Assembly (NCBI RefSeq): GCF_018390515.1 | Contig: NZ_JAHBBK010000001.1 | Coordinates: forward strand, 682,001 to 746,000 | DNA from: Mucilaginibacter sp. Bleaf8 | GTDB taxonomy: Bacteria > Bacteroidota > Bacteroidia > Sphingobacteriales > Sphingobacteriaceae | Length of the DNA stretch: 64,000 nucleotides | Reading direction: 5' to 3' | In this document: one piece after another, positions 17,352 through 25,392 of the stretch | Layout: every line of letters begins with the position of its first letter | Numbering within the stretch: position 1 is the stretch's first letter | Notes under the pieces: generated by a model | Database searches by the model: none | What the model was told of the DNA's origin: nothing | What the model saw: the letters and a program-made list of their open reading frames with translations, nothing else | Program-made: the position numbers and the translations under genes

Positions 17352-18785
17352 CTATAACGACAAGCGCCCCTGATAGTAATCCAATATTTTGGTACGGATG
17401 TAGTAATCGTACCGTGCGTTGATCAGGTTGTTATTGGCCCTATCCAAGTTGTTTTTGGCTACAATATAATCTACCGAGTTGAGCACACCGGAGTTAAAGC
17501 GAATTTCGGCCGTACGAAAAGACTCCTGAAAGGCAGCTACCTGTTCTGTCGAAATCTGGTACCGCTCGTAAGCGGTGGTCATGTTCAGGTAAGCCTGTTC
17601 AACATCCTGCCTAAGCTTTATACGGGTACTCTCCTCTACGTACTTTGCCTCCTGCAAATCAATTTTGGCTAAAGCCACCCGGTTACGGCTTTGAAACGCA
17701 TTCAAAATCGGAATTTGTAAACCAAGATTAACCTGGGTGTTGTAGTTATTTTTGAACTGGCTCATATAGCCAATCTTTTCATTTCTATAAATACGATCTG
17801 TAGCGTATACGGCCTGGTTACCCGAAGGTGTTTTGATGTAAGATCCGGTATTCACTTCTGCTGAATCAATAAGCGTTGAACGCTGGGCGGCGCTCGAATA
17901 GCGCGTGGCAATACCGCCGCTAAGCGCTAATATAGGTAACAGGCTTCCTTTTGCTGCTTTTACCTGCCTTTCGGCACTTTGCCTGCGCAAGCTGGCTGCT
18001 TTTACATAAGGTAAATCTTGCAGCGCAATGTCAAATACTTGGTTAGGTGTAGCTGTGTATTTACCGGGCACCTCGCTGGCTGTAAGCCGTTGCAAGGTTA
18101 TGGAACGGCTGTAAGGCACATTCATTATTTGCAACAAATTAAGCTTGGATGCCTCAAGCGAGTTACGGGCGCTGATAACATTGATCTGATCGGTAGCATA
18201 CTGGCCTTTTACATCATAATAATCTGATGGTTTTACTGCGCCGTTTTTGTTAAGTACTTCCAGCCGTTGCAACTGCTGGCGCGATACTTCGGCCTGGTTT
18301 TTAGCTTGTATCATTAAATCCGAGTTGCTGATGGCTTGCAGGTAGGTAGTAATTACATTTAATGTAATATCATTTTTTGCCTGCTGGAAATCCATTTGCC
18401 CGGCCTGGTAGGCTAAAGCGGTGCGCTTGATACTGTTTTGAATAGATAAGCCGTTAAAAAGTACCAAGCTCGCATTGGCGCTATAATCGGCCGATGTGAT
18501 GCTCTGATTAAGATAAGTATTGGTAAACGGATCTAAACCACGACCATTACTTAAGCCATGATTAACCGTGCCGTTTAATGTAGGCAGCAAATTTGCCCGC
18601 TGCTGCTGCCAGTATATACGGCTTCGCTCCATCTCAAACTCGCTCTTCTTAACATCCAGATTATTACGTACGGCAATATCAATACATTGTTGTAAGCTGT
18701 AAACCGAATCGGTTTGCGCAAATACCTTGTTGCCGGTTAGTATGGCAATCAAAATGGCGATAGGATAAAAATAACGCATAGCCAT
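17352..18785 (-). CDS. TolC-family outer-membrane efflux protein
   Basis: About 477 residues from an ATG one base after the stop of the ATPase gene. A second ATG at 18779 gives the cleaner signal peptide (MRYFYPIAILIAILTGNKVFAQ). The frame stays open further upstream into the ATPase gene, but that is not needed. The protein has the two-fold TolC repeat of long helical hairpins (YSLQQCIDIAVRNNLDV opening the first, with NLGLQIPILNAFQSRNRVALA in the second). TolC proteins form the trimeric channel through the outer membrane. Close coupling with the ATPase puts it in the export locus. Confidence 0.9.
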   Translation of the reverse strand: MAMRYFYPIAILIAILTGNKVFAQTDSVYSLQQCIDIAVRNNLDVKKSEFEMERSRIYWQQQRANLLPTLNGTVNHGLSNGRGLDPFTNTYLNQSITSADYSANASLVLFNGLSIQNSIKRTALAYQAGQMDFQQAKNDITLNVITTYLQAISNSDLMIQAKNQAEVSRQQLQRLEVLNKNGAVKPSDYYDVKGQYATDQINVISARNSLEASKLNLLQIMNVPYSRSITLQRLTASEVPGKYTATPNQVFDIALQDLPYVKAASLRRQSAERQVKAAKGSLLPILALSGGIATRYSSAAQRSTLIDSAEVNTGSYIKTPSGNQAVYATDRIYRNEKIGYMSQFKNNYNTQVNLGLQIPILNAFQSRNRVALAKIDLQEAKYVEESTRIKLRQDVEQAYLNMTTAYERYQISTEQVAAFQESFRTAEIRFNSGVLNSVDYIVAKNNLDRANNNLINARYDYYIRTKILDYYQGRLSL

Positions 18786-18786
18786 A

Positions 18787-19464
18787 TCAGATAAGGGTTG
18801 ATGATGCGATTTTACCATCCAGAAGCTCGATAATGCGCGAACCATACTGGGCGTTCTTTTCTGAGTGTGTAACCTGGATAATCGTTACACCATCCTCTTT
18901 GTTCAGCTTACTGAAAAGCTCCATGATCTCCTCGCCCTGCTTTGAGTTCAGGTTGCCGGTAGGCTCATCGGCCAAAAGCAACTTAGGTTTGCCAATCAGG
19001 GCACGTGCAACGCCTACTAATTGCTGTTGTCCGCCCGAAAGCTGCGAAGGGAACAGGTCTTTTTTACCCACGATATTAAAGCGATCCAGTATATCGGCAA
19101 CCAGTGCTTTGCGCTCGCTGCTTTTTACATTTTGGTAGATAAGCGGCGTTTCGATGTTTTCATAAACGGTAAGCTCATCTATCAGGTGATAAGCCTGAAA
19201 TACAAAACCTATATTCTGCTTGTATAATGCCGACCGCTGTTTTTCTTTTAGCTGATGTACTGCTTCACCAAGCAGGTAATGGTACCCTTCGGATGGCTCA
19301 TCAAGCATCCCAATGATATTCAGCAAAGTGGACTTGCCTGAGCCTGATGGGCCCATAATAGATATAAATTCGCCTTTGTCTACATCCAGATCGATGCGAT
19401 TAAGTACGTATGTTTTGCTGCCGCCAGCTTGATAATATTTGGATATTTGCTTTAGTGATAGCAT
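18787..19464 (-). CDS. ABC transporter ATP-binding protein (MacB/LolD type), altered signature
   Basis: 225 residues. Walker A is GPSGSGKST, Walker B is LLLADEPTGNLNS, and the H-loop histidine is in IQVTHSEKN. The ABC signature reads LSGGQQQLVGVARAL. The core LSGGQ is intact, but the usual arginine and alanine of QQQRVAIARA are leucine and glycine here, unlike the paralogue at 23023-23700. Such ATPases power FtsX-type permeases that move lipids, peptides or drugs to the envelope. It ends one base before the TolC start and sits behind a terminator, so it likely has its own promoter in 19465-19650, where I see no clear -7 element. Confidence 0.87.
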   Translation of the reverse strand: MLSLKQISKYYQAGGSKTYVLNRIDLDVDKGEFISIMGPSGSGKSTLLNIIGMLDEPSEGYHYLLGEAVHQLKEKQRSALYKQNIGFVFQAYHLIDELTVYENIETPLIYQNVKSSERKALVADILDRFNIVGKKDLFPSQLSGGQQQLVGVARALIGKPKLLLADEPTGNLNSKQGEEIMELFSKLNKEDGVTIIQVTHSEKNAQYGSRIIELLDGKIASSTLI

Positions 19465-19653
19465 ATAGGATTGTTTAAGTTGCCCCGATGAAATTTTAGA
19501 ATAATATCTGTGTTAATACCCTACCACTATTCAAATGCATACCAATGTAATAACAAATTATATGTCAACAACTTACAACAAATCATACACACTAAACTTG
19601 TCCGTTTGCGAAACAAGGTTGTGCGGTTTTGATACACCGTATGCACAAAAAAA

Positions 19654-19675
19654 CCGGTAAGCTATTGCTTACCGG
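19654..19675 (-). terminator. Terminator after the FtsX-type permease
   Basis: CCGGTAAGC pairs with GCTTACCGG around a 4-nt loop, followed on the reverse strand by seven T. It separates the permease from the downstream ATPase-TolC pair. Confidence 0.85.
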
Positions 19676-19708
19676 CGCGAATTTAGTTTAGGTATTTAAT
19701 AACTGTAT

Positions 19709-22132
19709 TTACTCGCTGCGTAAACTTTTAACCGGGTTGGCCACCGCGGCTTTTATAGCCTGGAAACTGATGGTGATAAAGGCAACCAGCATGGCCAGTA
19801 AGGCCGCGGCGGCAAACACCCACCATTGCAGGTGAATGCGGTAAGCAAAGCCCTGCAACCAACGGTCCATAAGCCACCATGCAACCGGGAAAGCAATAAA
19901 AGCCGCAAGCAGTACCAGCTTCACAAAATCGCCCGAAAGCATGAACACAATGCGTGTCACACTGGCACCTAACACCTTGCGTATACCAATTTCTTTATTG
20001 CGCTGCATCACAATCATGATTGAAATAGCCAATAAGCCAATGCACGATATAATGATGGCAATAATGGCCCCACTTACAAATATTCCCGACAAACGCTTTT
20101 CGCCCTGATACTGCCGTTCTGTATTTTCATTCAGCCACGAGCCTCTGAACTCTGTGTTAGTAAACTCCGCATGCCAGCTTTTCTGTATGCGATCAAATGT
20201 TTGTACCAAACTAGCCGGCTTTACCTTTACATACACGTAATTAATGGAATACTCTGGATTCATCGTCAGCGTCAACGGTTCAATTTCTTCGTGCAACGAC
20301 CGGAAGTTGTAATTTTTTACAATGCCAATAATCTGGGCCGGCTTCTTGTCGTCATTCATTGGCAGGAAGGAACCTACCAGATTTTTGCCCCCTAACTTAG
20401 CCGCCATCGCCTCGTTAATCACAATAGCCGTGGTATCGCCGCTGTATGTCCGCGAAAAATCGCGTCCCTCAAGCAGTTTGATATCCATCGTTTGTAGATA
20501 ATCGTAATCTACACGCTCAATATGCGTACGTATTTCATGCCCTTTGTAATTAAAGCCTTGTATTGAGGTCCGCATAGAGCCATCGGTGCCCCGTCCCATA
20601 TTATTGTATGCGCCGCTTACCGATAGCACAGCCGGATCGTTGCCGAGTTTGTTACGCATTATTTGTAATACGTTGGAGCCAACCTCATTATAGCCTGTTG
20701 GGATACTTAAAACCTCCATTTTATTATAGCCCAGCGGCTTACTTTGAAGATAGTGAATTTGCTGCCAGGTAATGATGGTGCAAATAGTAAGCAAAGTTGA
20801 CAATGAGAATTGCACCACTAATAAACTGTTGCGCAATTTACCCGGCTTGGCAGCTACCATATTACCCTTCAGTACGCTAACCGTTTTATACCGAATCATG
20901 ATCAATGCGGGGTAAAAGCCGGCAATAACAGTAATAAGGGCAAACAGCATTATACAGCCCGATAACTGAGCCGGCTGCAATAACATACCGATAGTTATAT
21001 GGCTTCTGAAGATGGCCTTAAATGTCGGCATAGTCAATCCGGCTAAAAGCACGCCAAGCATAGTAGCACCCAGGCAAACCATTACGGTTTCTATCCAGAA
21101 TTGCGTTAGTAGCTGCCATTTACCTGCACCCAAAGTTTTACGTACGCCCACCTCGCGCGAACGGGTAAACGCCCGGGCTATGGACAGGTTGATGAAGTTG
21201 ATACATGCTATAATGAGAATAAAACAACCAACAATGAGTAAGCTGATCACGTAAATTTTGCTTACCGGGCTGCCTTCCGTACCGCCCATGTTTACGCTGA
21301 AGTGATTATTGGCAAATGGAGCCAAATGCAGGGAGAACACATTACCATCCGCATCCGGTTTTGCACCATCGCTTTTCAATGCTTCGATAGATCTGGTGAA
21401 GTGCTTTTTGGTAAACGGCTGCATCCGCCGGGTAAAGGTTGACGGATCAAAATCTTCTTTCATCTGCACAAAAACCAGATGGGTCCAGTTATCCCACTGG
21501 TTAATGTTGTCCTTATAAATAGAATTGTTTTCGAAGCGGATGAGCATATCAAACAGTATCCCCGAATTACTAGGTATGCTTTTAGCAACTCCGGTAACCA
21601 TAAAGCTGGCAGGCTTATCTTCTATCTTCAATAAGATAGTTTTACCTATCGGCTCTTGGTTACCAAAAATTGATTTGGCCGCTTCTTCTGTAAGTACCAC
21701 GTTATTAAGCCCAGATAATACGTTACTGCTATTCCCTTTAGCCAGCGGGAAGGTGAACATCTTCAAAAAGTCTTCGTCAACATAATGTGCATCCAAGTCC
21801 AGTTCTTTATTGGCATAACGTACTACCACGCCGCTATTTGCCGAGCGGCTTACATACTTCACTTCCGGATATTCGGCCTTTAAAGCCGGCAAGAAAGGAA
21901 CCGGCATCGATGTACTGGCATCATCGCCCTGCGGACGATGAGATACGCTGTAAACCTGATAAATATCTTTCAGGTTGGTATGAAAACGATCATACGAAAA
22001 CTCATAATGAACAGTAAGAAAAAGCAAGGTGCAGCAAGCAATGGCTACCGATAACCCCACCACGTTCATGGCGTTAAATATTCTGCCTTTCCAAAGATTG
22101 CGCCAGGCAGTTTTAATGTAGTTTTTTAACAT
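19709..22132 (-). CDS. ABC transporter permease (FtsX/MacB_PCD duplicated type)
   Basis: 807 residues. It has the double architecture common in Bacteroidota. An N-terminal helix (NVVGLSVAIACCTLLFLTV) is followed by a periplasmic MacB core domain, a three-helix FtsX domain near 290-440 (ARAFTRSREVGVRKTLGAGK), a second periplasmic domain, and a second FtsX domain near 685-807 (KEIGIRKVLGASVTRIVF) ending NPVKSLRSE. Such permeases couple ATP hydrolysis to periplasmic movement in mechanotransmission or lipoprotein and drug export. It partners with one or both nearby ATPases. A paralogous remnant lies directly upstream. Confidence 0.9.
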   Translation of the reverse strand: MLKNYIKTAWRNLWKGRIFNAMNVVGLSVAIACCTLLFLTVHYEFSYDRFHTNLKDIYQVYSVSHRPQGDDASTSMPVPFLPALKAEYPEVKYVSRSANSGVVVRYANKELDLDAHYVDEDFLKMFTFPLAKGNSSNVLSGLNNVVLTEEAAKSIFGNQEPIGKTILLKIEDKPASFMVTGVAKSIPSNSGILFDMLIRFENNSIYKDNINQWDNWTHLVFVQMKEDFDPSTFTRRMQPFTKKHFTRSIEALKSDGAKPDADGNVFSLHLAPFANNHFSVNMGGTEGSPVSKIYVISLLIVGCFILIIACINFINLSIARAFTRSREVGVRKTLGAGKWQLLTQFWIETVMVCLGATMLGVLLAGLTMPTFKAIFRSHITIGMLLQPAQLSGCIMLFALITVIAGFYPALIMIRYKTVSVLKGNMVAAKPGKLRNSLLVVQFSLSTLLTICTIITWQQIHYLQSKPLGYNKMEVLSIPTGYNEVGSNVLQIMRNKLGNDPAVLSVSGAYNNMGRGTDGSMRTSIQGFNYKGHEIRTHIERVDYDYLQTMDIKLLEGRDFSRTYSGDTTAIVINEAMAAKLGGKNLVGSFLPMNDDKKPAQIIGIVKNYNFRSLHEEIEPLTLTMNPEYSINYVYVKVKPASLVQTFDRIQKSWHAEFTNTEFRGSWLNENTERQYQGEKRLSGIFVSGAIIAIIISCIGLLAISIMIVMQRNKEIGIRKVLGASVTRIVFMLSGDFVKLVLLAAFIAFPVAWWLMDRWLQGFAYRIHLQWWVFAAAALLAMLVAFITISFQAIKAAVANPVKSLRSE

Positions 22133-22181
22133 AAAGCATTTGATGTTTACTAATTAAACAATTGATCAGAACACTATTGGC

Positions 22182-22463
22182 TTACTCGCTTCGTAAGCTT
22201 TTAACCGGGTTGGCTAAAGCCGCCTTGATGGCTTGATAGCTAACGGTGAGCAATGCAATTAAAATCGTTGCTATTGCCGCCACCAAAAACACCGGTAAAC
22301 CCAGCTTTATGCGATACTCATAGCCTTTTAACCATTCACTCATGGCATACCAGGCAACCGGCACTGCAACGATAAATGCTATAATTACCAAAATCAGGAA
22401 ATCGCGTGAGAGTAAAGCCGTGATGCGCAATACCGATGCCCCCAATACCTTGCGTACGCTAAT
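22182..22463 (-). pseudogene. C-terminal remnant of a second FtsX-type permease
   Basis: The frame reads ISVRKVLGAS at its 5' end and then about 85 residues homologous to the last FtsX domain of the permease at 19709-22132, including PVAW, YEYRI and the NPVKSLRSE terminus. An in-frame TGA sits immediately before ISVRKVLGAS, and there is no ATG start. About 700 N-terminal residues are missing. The sequence is homologous to the intact permease but clearly diverged from it, so it is the tail of a lost paralogue rather than a recent duplication. Translation from the internal TTG at 22445 is possible but would give a two- to three-helix fragment. I call it a decaying gene. Confidence 0.82.
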
Positions 22464-22479
22464 TCAAAAAAATAGCCGT

Positions 22480-22989
22480 TTATTTTGTACCCGGGTTAAC
22501 ATGCTCGCTGATGCCCAGCGAGTCGGTAATGTGCTTGATTAGTGCATTCTTTTTCTGGCTGCTCATTCCTTGTACGTTCCATGTGCGGTCGTAATTAAAA
22601 GCTTTACCTTGTTTGCTACCGCTAAAGCTGAGGTGGAGCGTCTTCCCATTATCGTTGATAGAAGAATGGTAATCATCGTGGTTGCCCGTGGTGGAACTAC
22701 TTATAGGTGTCGGCGGCGTAGGCGGAGCAGGTGGCTTGGGCGCATCTGCAACCCCGAGCGAGTCGGTAATGCGTTTAACCAGTGCATCCTTATCAGTTTT
22801 GCTCCACCCTTTCACATCGAAACTCTTGTTGTAGCTAACGGCCTTGTCACCTGATGTTCCATGTATGTCAATACGCAATGTAACGCCGTCATCATGAATG
22901 CTTTTATGCAGCTCCTGATGTACGCGCTTTTGTGCGGCGGCTGTATATAGGCAGCCCAAAAGCAATATGATTGTGAAAAGGTTTTTCAT
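22480..22989 (-). CDS. Secreted protein with two tandem copies of an unrecognised domain
   Basis: 169 residues with a signal peptide (MKNLFTIILLLGCLYTAAAQ). The mature part holds two homologous segments of about 50 residues each, separated by a proline-rich linker (PKPPAPPTPPTP). Both copies have the pattern SI-D/N-D/N-G-TL, then a G, KA-Y, V-G, and end in ITDSLG. I do not recognise the family. It lies 33 bp after the ATPase at 23023 and just before the permease remnant, where an FtsX permease would be expected. It is probably periplasmic and co-transcribed with the exporter. Its role is unknown. Confidence 0.75.
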   Translation of the reverse strand: MKNLFTIILLLGCLYTAAAQKRVHQELHKSIHDDGVTLRIDIHGTSGDKAVSYNKSFDVKGWSKTDKDALVKRITDSLGVADAPKPPAPPTPPTPISSSTTGNHDDYHSSINDNGKTLHLSFSGSKQGKAFNYDRTWNVQGMSSQKKNALIKHITDSLGISEHVNPGTK

Positions 22990-23022
22990 GATTATCGATT
23001 TAATGTTATGTGTTTGAAGTGC

Positions 23023-23700
23023 TTACATCATTATGTTTTCCATCACGGTTTGGCCATCCAACAGGCGTACAATGCGATGGCTGTAGCGGGCATCATGTTC
23101 GGAGTGCGTTACCATGATAATAGTTGTTCCCTGCTCGTTCAGATCGGTTAGCAGCTCCATTACTTCGTTGCCATTACTGCTGTCCAGGTTACCGGTAGGC
23201 TCATCGGCCAGTATAAGCTTAGGTTTGTTTACCACGGCACGTGCAATAGCTACACGCTGTTGCTGGCCGCCCGATAACTGCTGCGGATAGTGGTTGCGGC
23301 GGTGCATAATCTGCATCTTAGTAAGCACTTCCTCTACCCGGCTTTTGCGCTCTGATGTACTAACGCCGGTATAAATGAGTGGCAGTTCTACATTCTCAAA
23401 TACTGTAAGCTCATCAATCAGGTTAAAGCTCTGAAATACAAAACCTATATTATGCTTGCGCAGATCGGCCCGCTTGCGTTCGTTAAAATGAGCCACTTCT
23501 GTACCGTTAAACAGGTAGCTACCTCCGTCCGGATCATCAAGCAAGCCAAGTATATTCAGCAGCGTTGATTTACCACAGCCAGATGGGCCCATTATGGCTA
23601 CAAACTCACCGGTTTTAATTTCAAAATTCAGTTTATTCAGGGCAATCGTTTCTACCTCTTCGGTACGGTAAAACTTTTCAAGGTTTGTTATCTGTATCAT
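23023..23700 (-). CDS. ABC transporter ATP-binding protein (MacB/LolD type)
   Basis: 225 residues. Walker A is GPSGCGKST, the Q-loop region is FVFQSFNLIDEL, the signature is LSGGQQQRVAIARA, Walker B is LILADEPTGNLDS, and the H-loop is MVTHSEHD. All are intact. It is the canonical paralogue of the ATPase at 18787 and follows the adaptor gene at 25084 by 130 bp. The permease normally encoded next is reduced to a remnant, so it probably works with the intact permease at 19709. A strong Shine-Dalgarno precedes the ATG, unusual in this window. Confidence 0.92.
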   Translation of the reverse strand: MIQITNLEKFYRTEEVETIALNKLNFEIKTGEFVAIMGPSGCGKSTLLNILGLLDDPDGGSYLFNGTEVAHFNERKRADLRKHNIGFVFQSFNLIDELTVFENVELPLIYTGVSTSERKSRVEEVLTKMQIMHRRNHYPQQLSGGQQQRVAIARAVVNKPKLILADEPTGNLDSSNGNEVMELLTDLNEQGTTIIMVTHSEHDARYSHRIVRLLDGQTVMENIMM

Positions 23701-23704
23701 TAGG

Positions 23705-23719
23705 CCTCCTTACCCCTCC
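23705..23719 (-). promoter_or_regulatory. Strong Shine-Dalgarno sequence before the ATPase gene
   Basis: On the reverse strand AAGGAGG lies 4 nt before the ATG at 23700, and a second GGAGGGG stands just upstream. Few other starts in the window have such a match. Confidence 0.5.
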
Positions 23720-23830
23720 GAATTACCGGGCGGGCTTTTATTGTTTTAATTGTGATTGTTCGTTATTTTCTATCTATATCGTTTGCGCGTTATCGCGCTC
23801 TGCTTTACACTCCTCAGTTATACTTCAATA

Positions 23831-25084
23831 TTACTGCTTCAGCACCAGCTCTTGCATATCTCCGTAATTATCATAGCTGGATGTAACCACCTTATCGCCC
23901 GGTTTTAAGCCCTGCATTACTTCGTAATAGTCGGGGTTTTGGCGTCCCAGTTGCACATCAACACGATAGGCGGTCTTGCCATCATCGCTTAACTTGTAAA
24001 CCCAGTTTCCGCCTGTTTGCTGGTAAAAGCCGCCCTTGGGTACCAGCAAGGCCTGCGTTTCATCGCTCAATGCCAGGCGTATCTGTAAGGTTTGGCCACG
24101 GCGAATATCTTTTGGCATGGGGCCGTCAAACTGCATATCTACCTGGAACCTGCCGTTGTTTACCTGGGTGTATACCTTTTTTATTTTGAGCTTGTAGGTT
24201 TTATCAGCCAGGATAAAATCTGCCATCAAACCGTTGAAAACACGGGTAATGTAATGCTCATCAATATCTGCCCGCACTTTAAAACCCGATAGTACATCCA
24301 GTTGTCCTAAGCGCTCGCCTTTATTCTTATTCTGGCCAATCTCGGCATCCATGGAAGTTAGCTGCCCATCAACCGGCGCCCTTACTACCAGGTCTCCTAC
24401 CTTTTTGCGCATCAGGTCTAATGTTGATTTCATATGTGCGTACGATTCTTTCGATTGCGAATTTTGCTGCTGAGTGGAAGTCGAGTCCTGATTCAGTATC
24501 TGGGTTGTAAGACGCTTTCTGCGCTGTGCATACTGATAATCATTCTCTGCTTTTTGAAACTCCTGCAAACCAATAGCTTTTTGGTCGTACAGCTTTTTAT
24601 CCAGCTCGTAAATACGCCTGGCCTCTTTCAGGCTACTTTCCACCTCTGCCATCTGGTTTAGCTTGCTGATGGTGTTCTGGCGCGAGTTGTCATGTGATAT
24701 CTGCATCTGCGTAAGTACGTTGAACACTGCCGTTTCCTGATTAGCCAGATTTAACTCCAAATCGGTATTAGATAACTTCAGTATGGGGTCGCCTTTTTTC
24801 ATGGTGGCGCCATCTTCAACAAACAGTTTTTCAACCCGGCCACCTTCTACTGCATCAAGGTATATGGTAGTAACAGGTAAAACGGTTCCGTTAACCGGTA
24901 TAAACTCCTGAAAAGGGCCTTTTTTTACTTCGCTGATGGTAATGCGCTCTACATCCACATTTAACTTGCTTTTGCCGGATGTTAAATATACACTGCCAGC
25001 TACCAATGCTACCACGGCGGCAATACCGCCAATAGTCATCAGCCTTTTGCTGTTCCATTTTTTTTGCTGTATAACTCTGTCCAC
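23831..25084 (-). CDS. Periplasmic adaptor (HlyD/MacA-like) of an ABC efflux system
   Basis: About 417 residues. The start is taken as a GTG at 25084 (then DRVIQQKKW), because orthologue-style N-termini read MDRVI. An in-frame ATG at 25129 overlaps a possible -24 promoter element. One membrane anchor (MTIGGIAAVVALVAGSVYL) is followed by a biotinyl-lipoyl half (VNGTVLPVTTIYLDA), a long coiled-coil hairpin at about 115-210, the second lipoyl half (VRAPVDGQLTSM) and beta-barrel domains with a C-terminal GLKPGDKVVTSSYDNYG. Adaptors bridge the inner-membrane permease to TolC. It is first in the minus-strand export locus. Confidence 0.88.
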   Translation of the reverse strand: MDRVIQQKKWNSKRLMTIGGIAAVVALVAGSVYLTSGKSKLNVDVERITISEVKKGPFQEFIPVNGTVLPVTTIYLDAVEGGRVEKLFVEDGATMKKGDPILKLSNTDLELNLANQETAVFNVLTQMQISHDNSRQNTISKLNQMAEVESSLKEARRIYELDKKLYDQKAIGLQEFQKAENDYQYAQRRKRLTTQILNQDSTSTQQQNSQSKESYAHMKSTLDLMRKKVGDLVVRAPVDGQLTSMDAEIGQNKNKGERLGQLDVLSGFKVRADIDEHYITRVFNGLMADFILADKTYKLKIKKVYTQVNNGRFQVDMQFDGPMPKDIRRGQTLQIRLALSDETQALLVPKGGFYQQTGGNWVYKLSDDGKTAYRVDVQLGRQNPDYYEVMQGLKPGDKVVTSSYDNYGDMQELVLKQ

Positions 25085-25110
25085 GTGTAAATATAATTTG
25101 CAATAACATA

Positions 25111-25126
25111 TATAAAGCTTGTGCCA
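25111..25126 (-). promoter_or_regulatory. Candidate sigma-54 (-24/-12) promoter for the export operon
   Basis: The reverse strand reads TGGCAC, five bases, then TTATA. The -24 half is perfect, but the -12 half lacks the conserved GC (expected TTGCA). It lies about 27 nt before the GTG start of the adaptor and faces a sigma-54 activator gene. The match is incomplete, so this is tentative. Confidence 0.3.
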
Positions 25127-25392
25127 CACATTAAAACCTTAACTTACAGCATATTACAGCATTGTCTTATACAAAGCCGTACGCTTGCATTACAACAAGT
25201 GTTCGCTTACGATACAGTTGCTTACACAAGTTAAATACAGCATTTAACTGATGTACAATTACTTAGTTGTATGGATACTGAATTGCTATTGTAAGGACAT
25301 GTTAGCTGGTTAGTAAGGAAAGCTGATGTAACCAGAGATATTTTATACTTTTAGAAATCATAGGTAACTTAACTTTATACAACTGAACCCAC

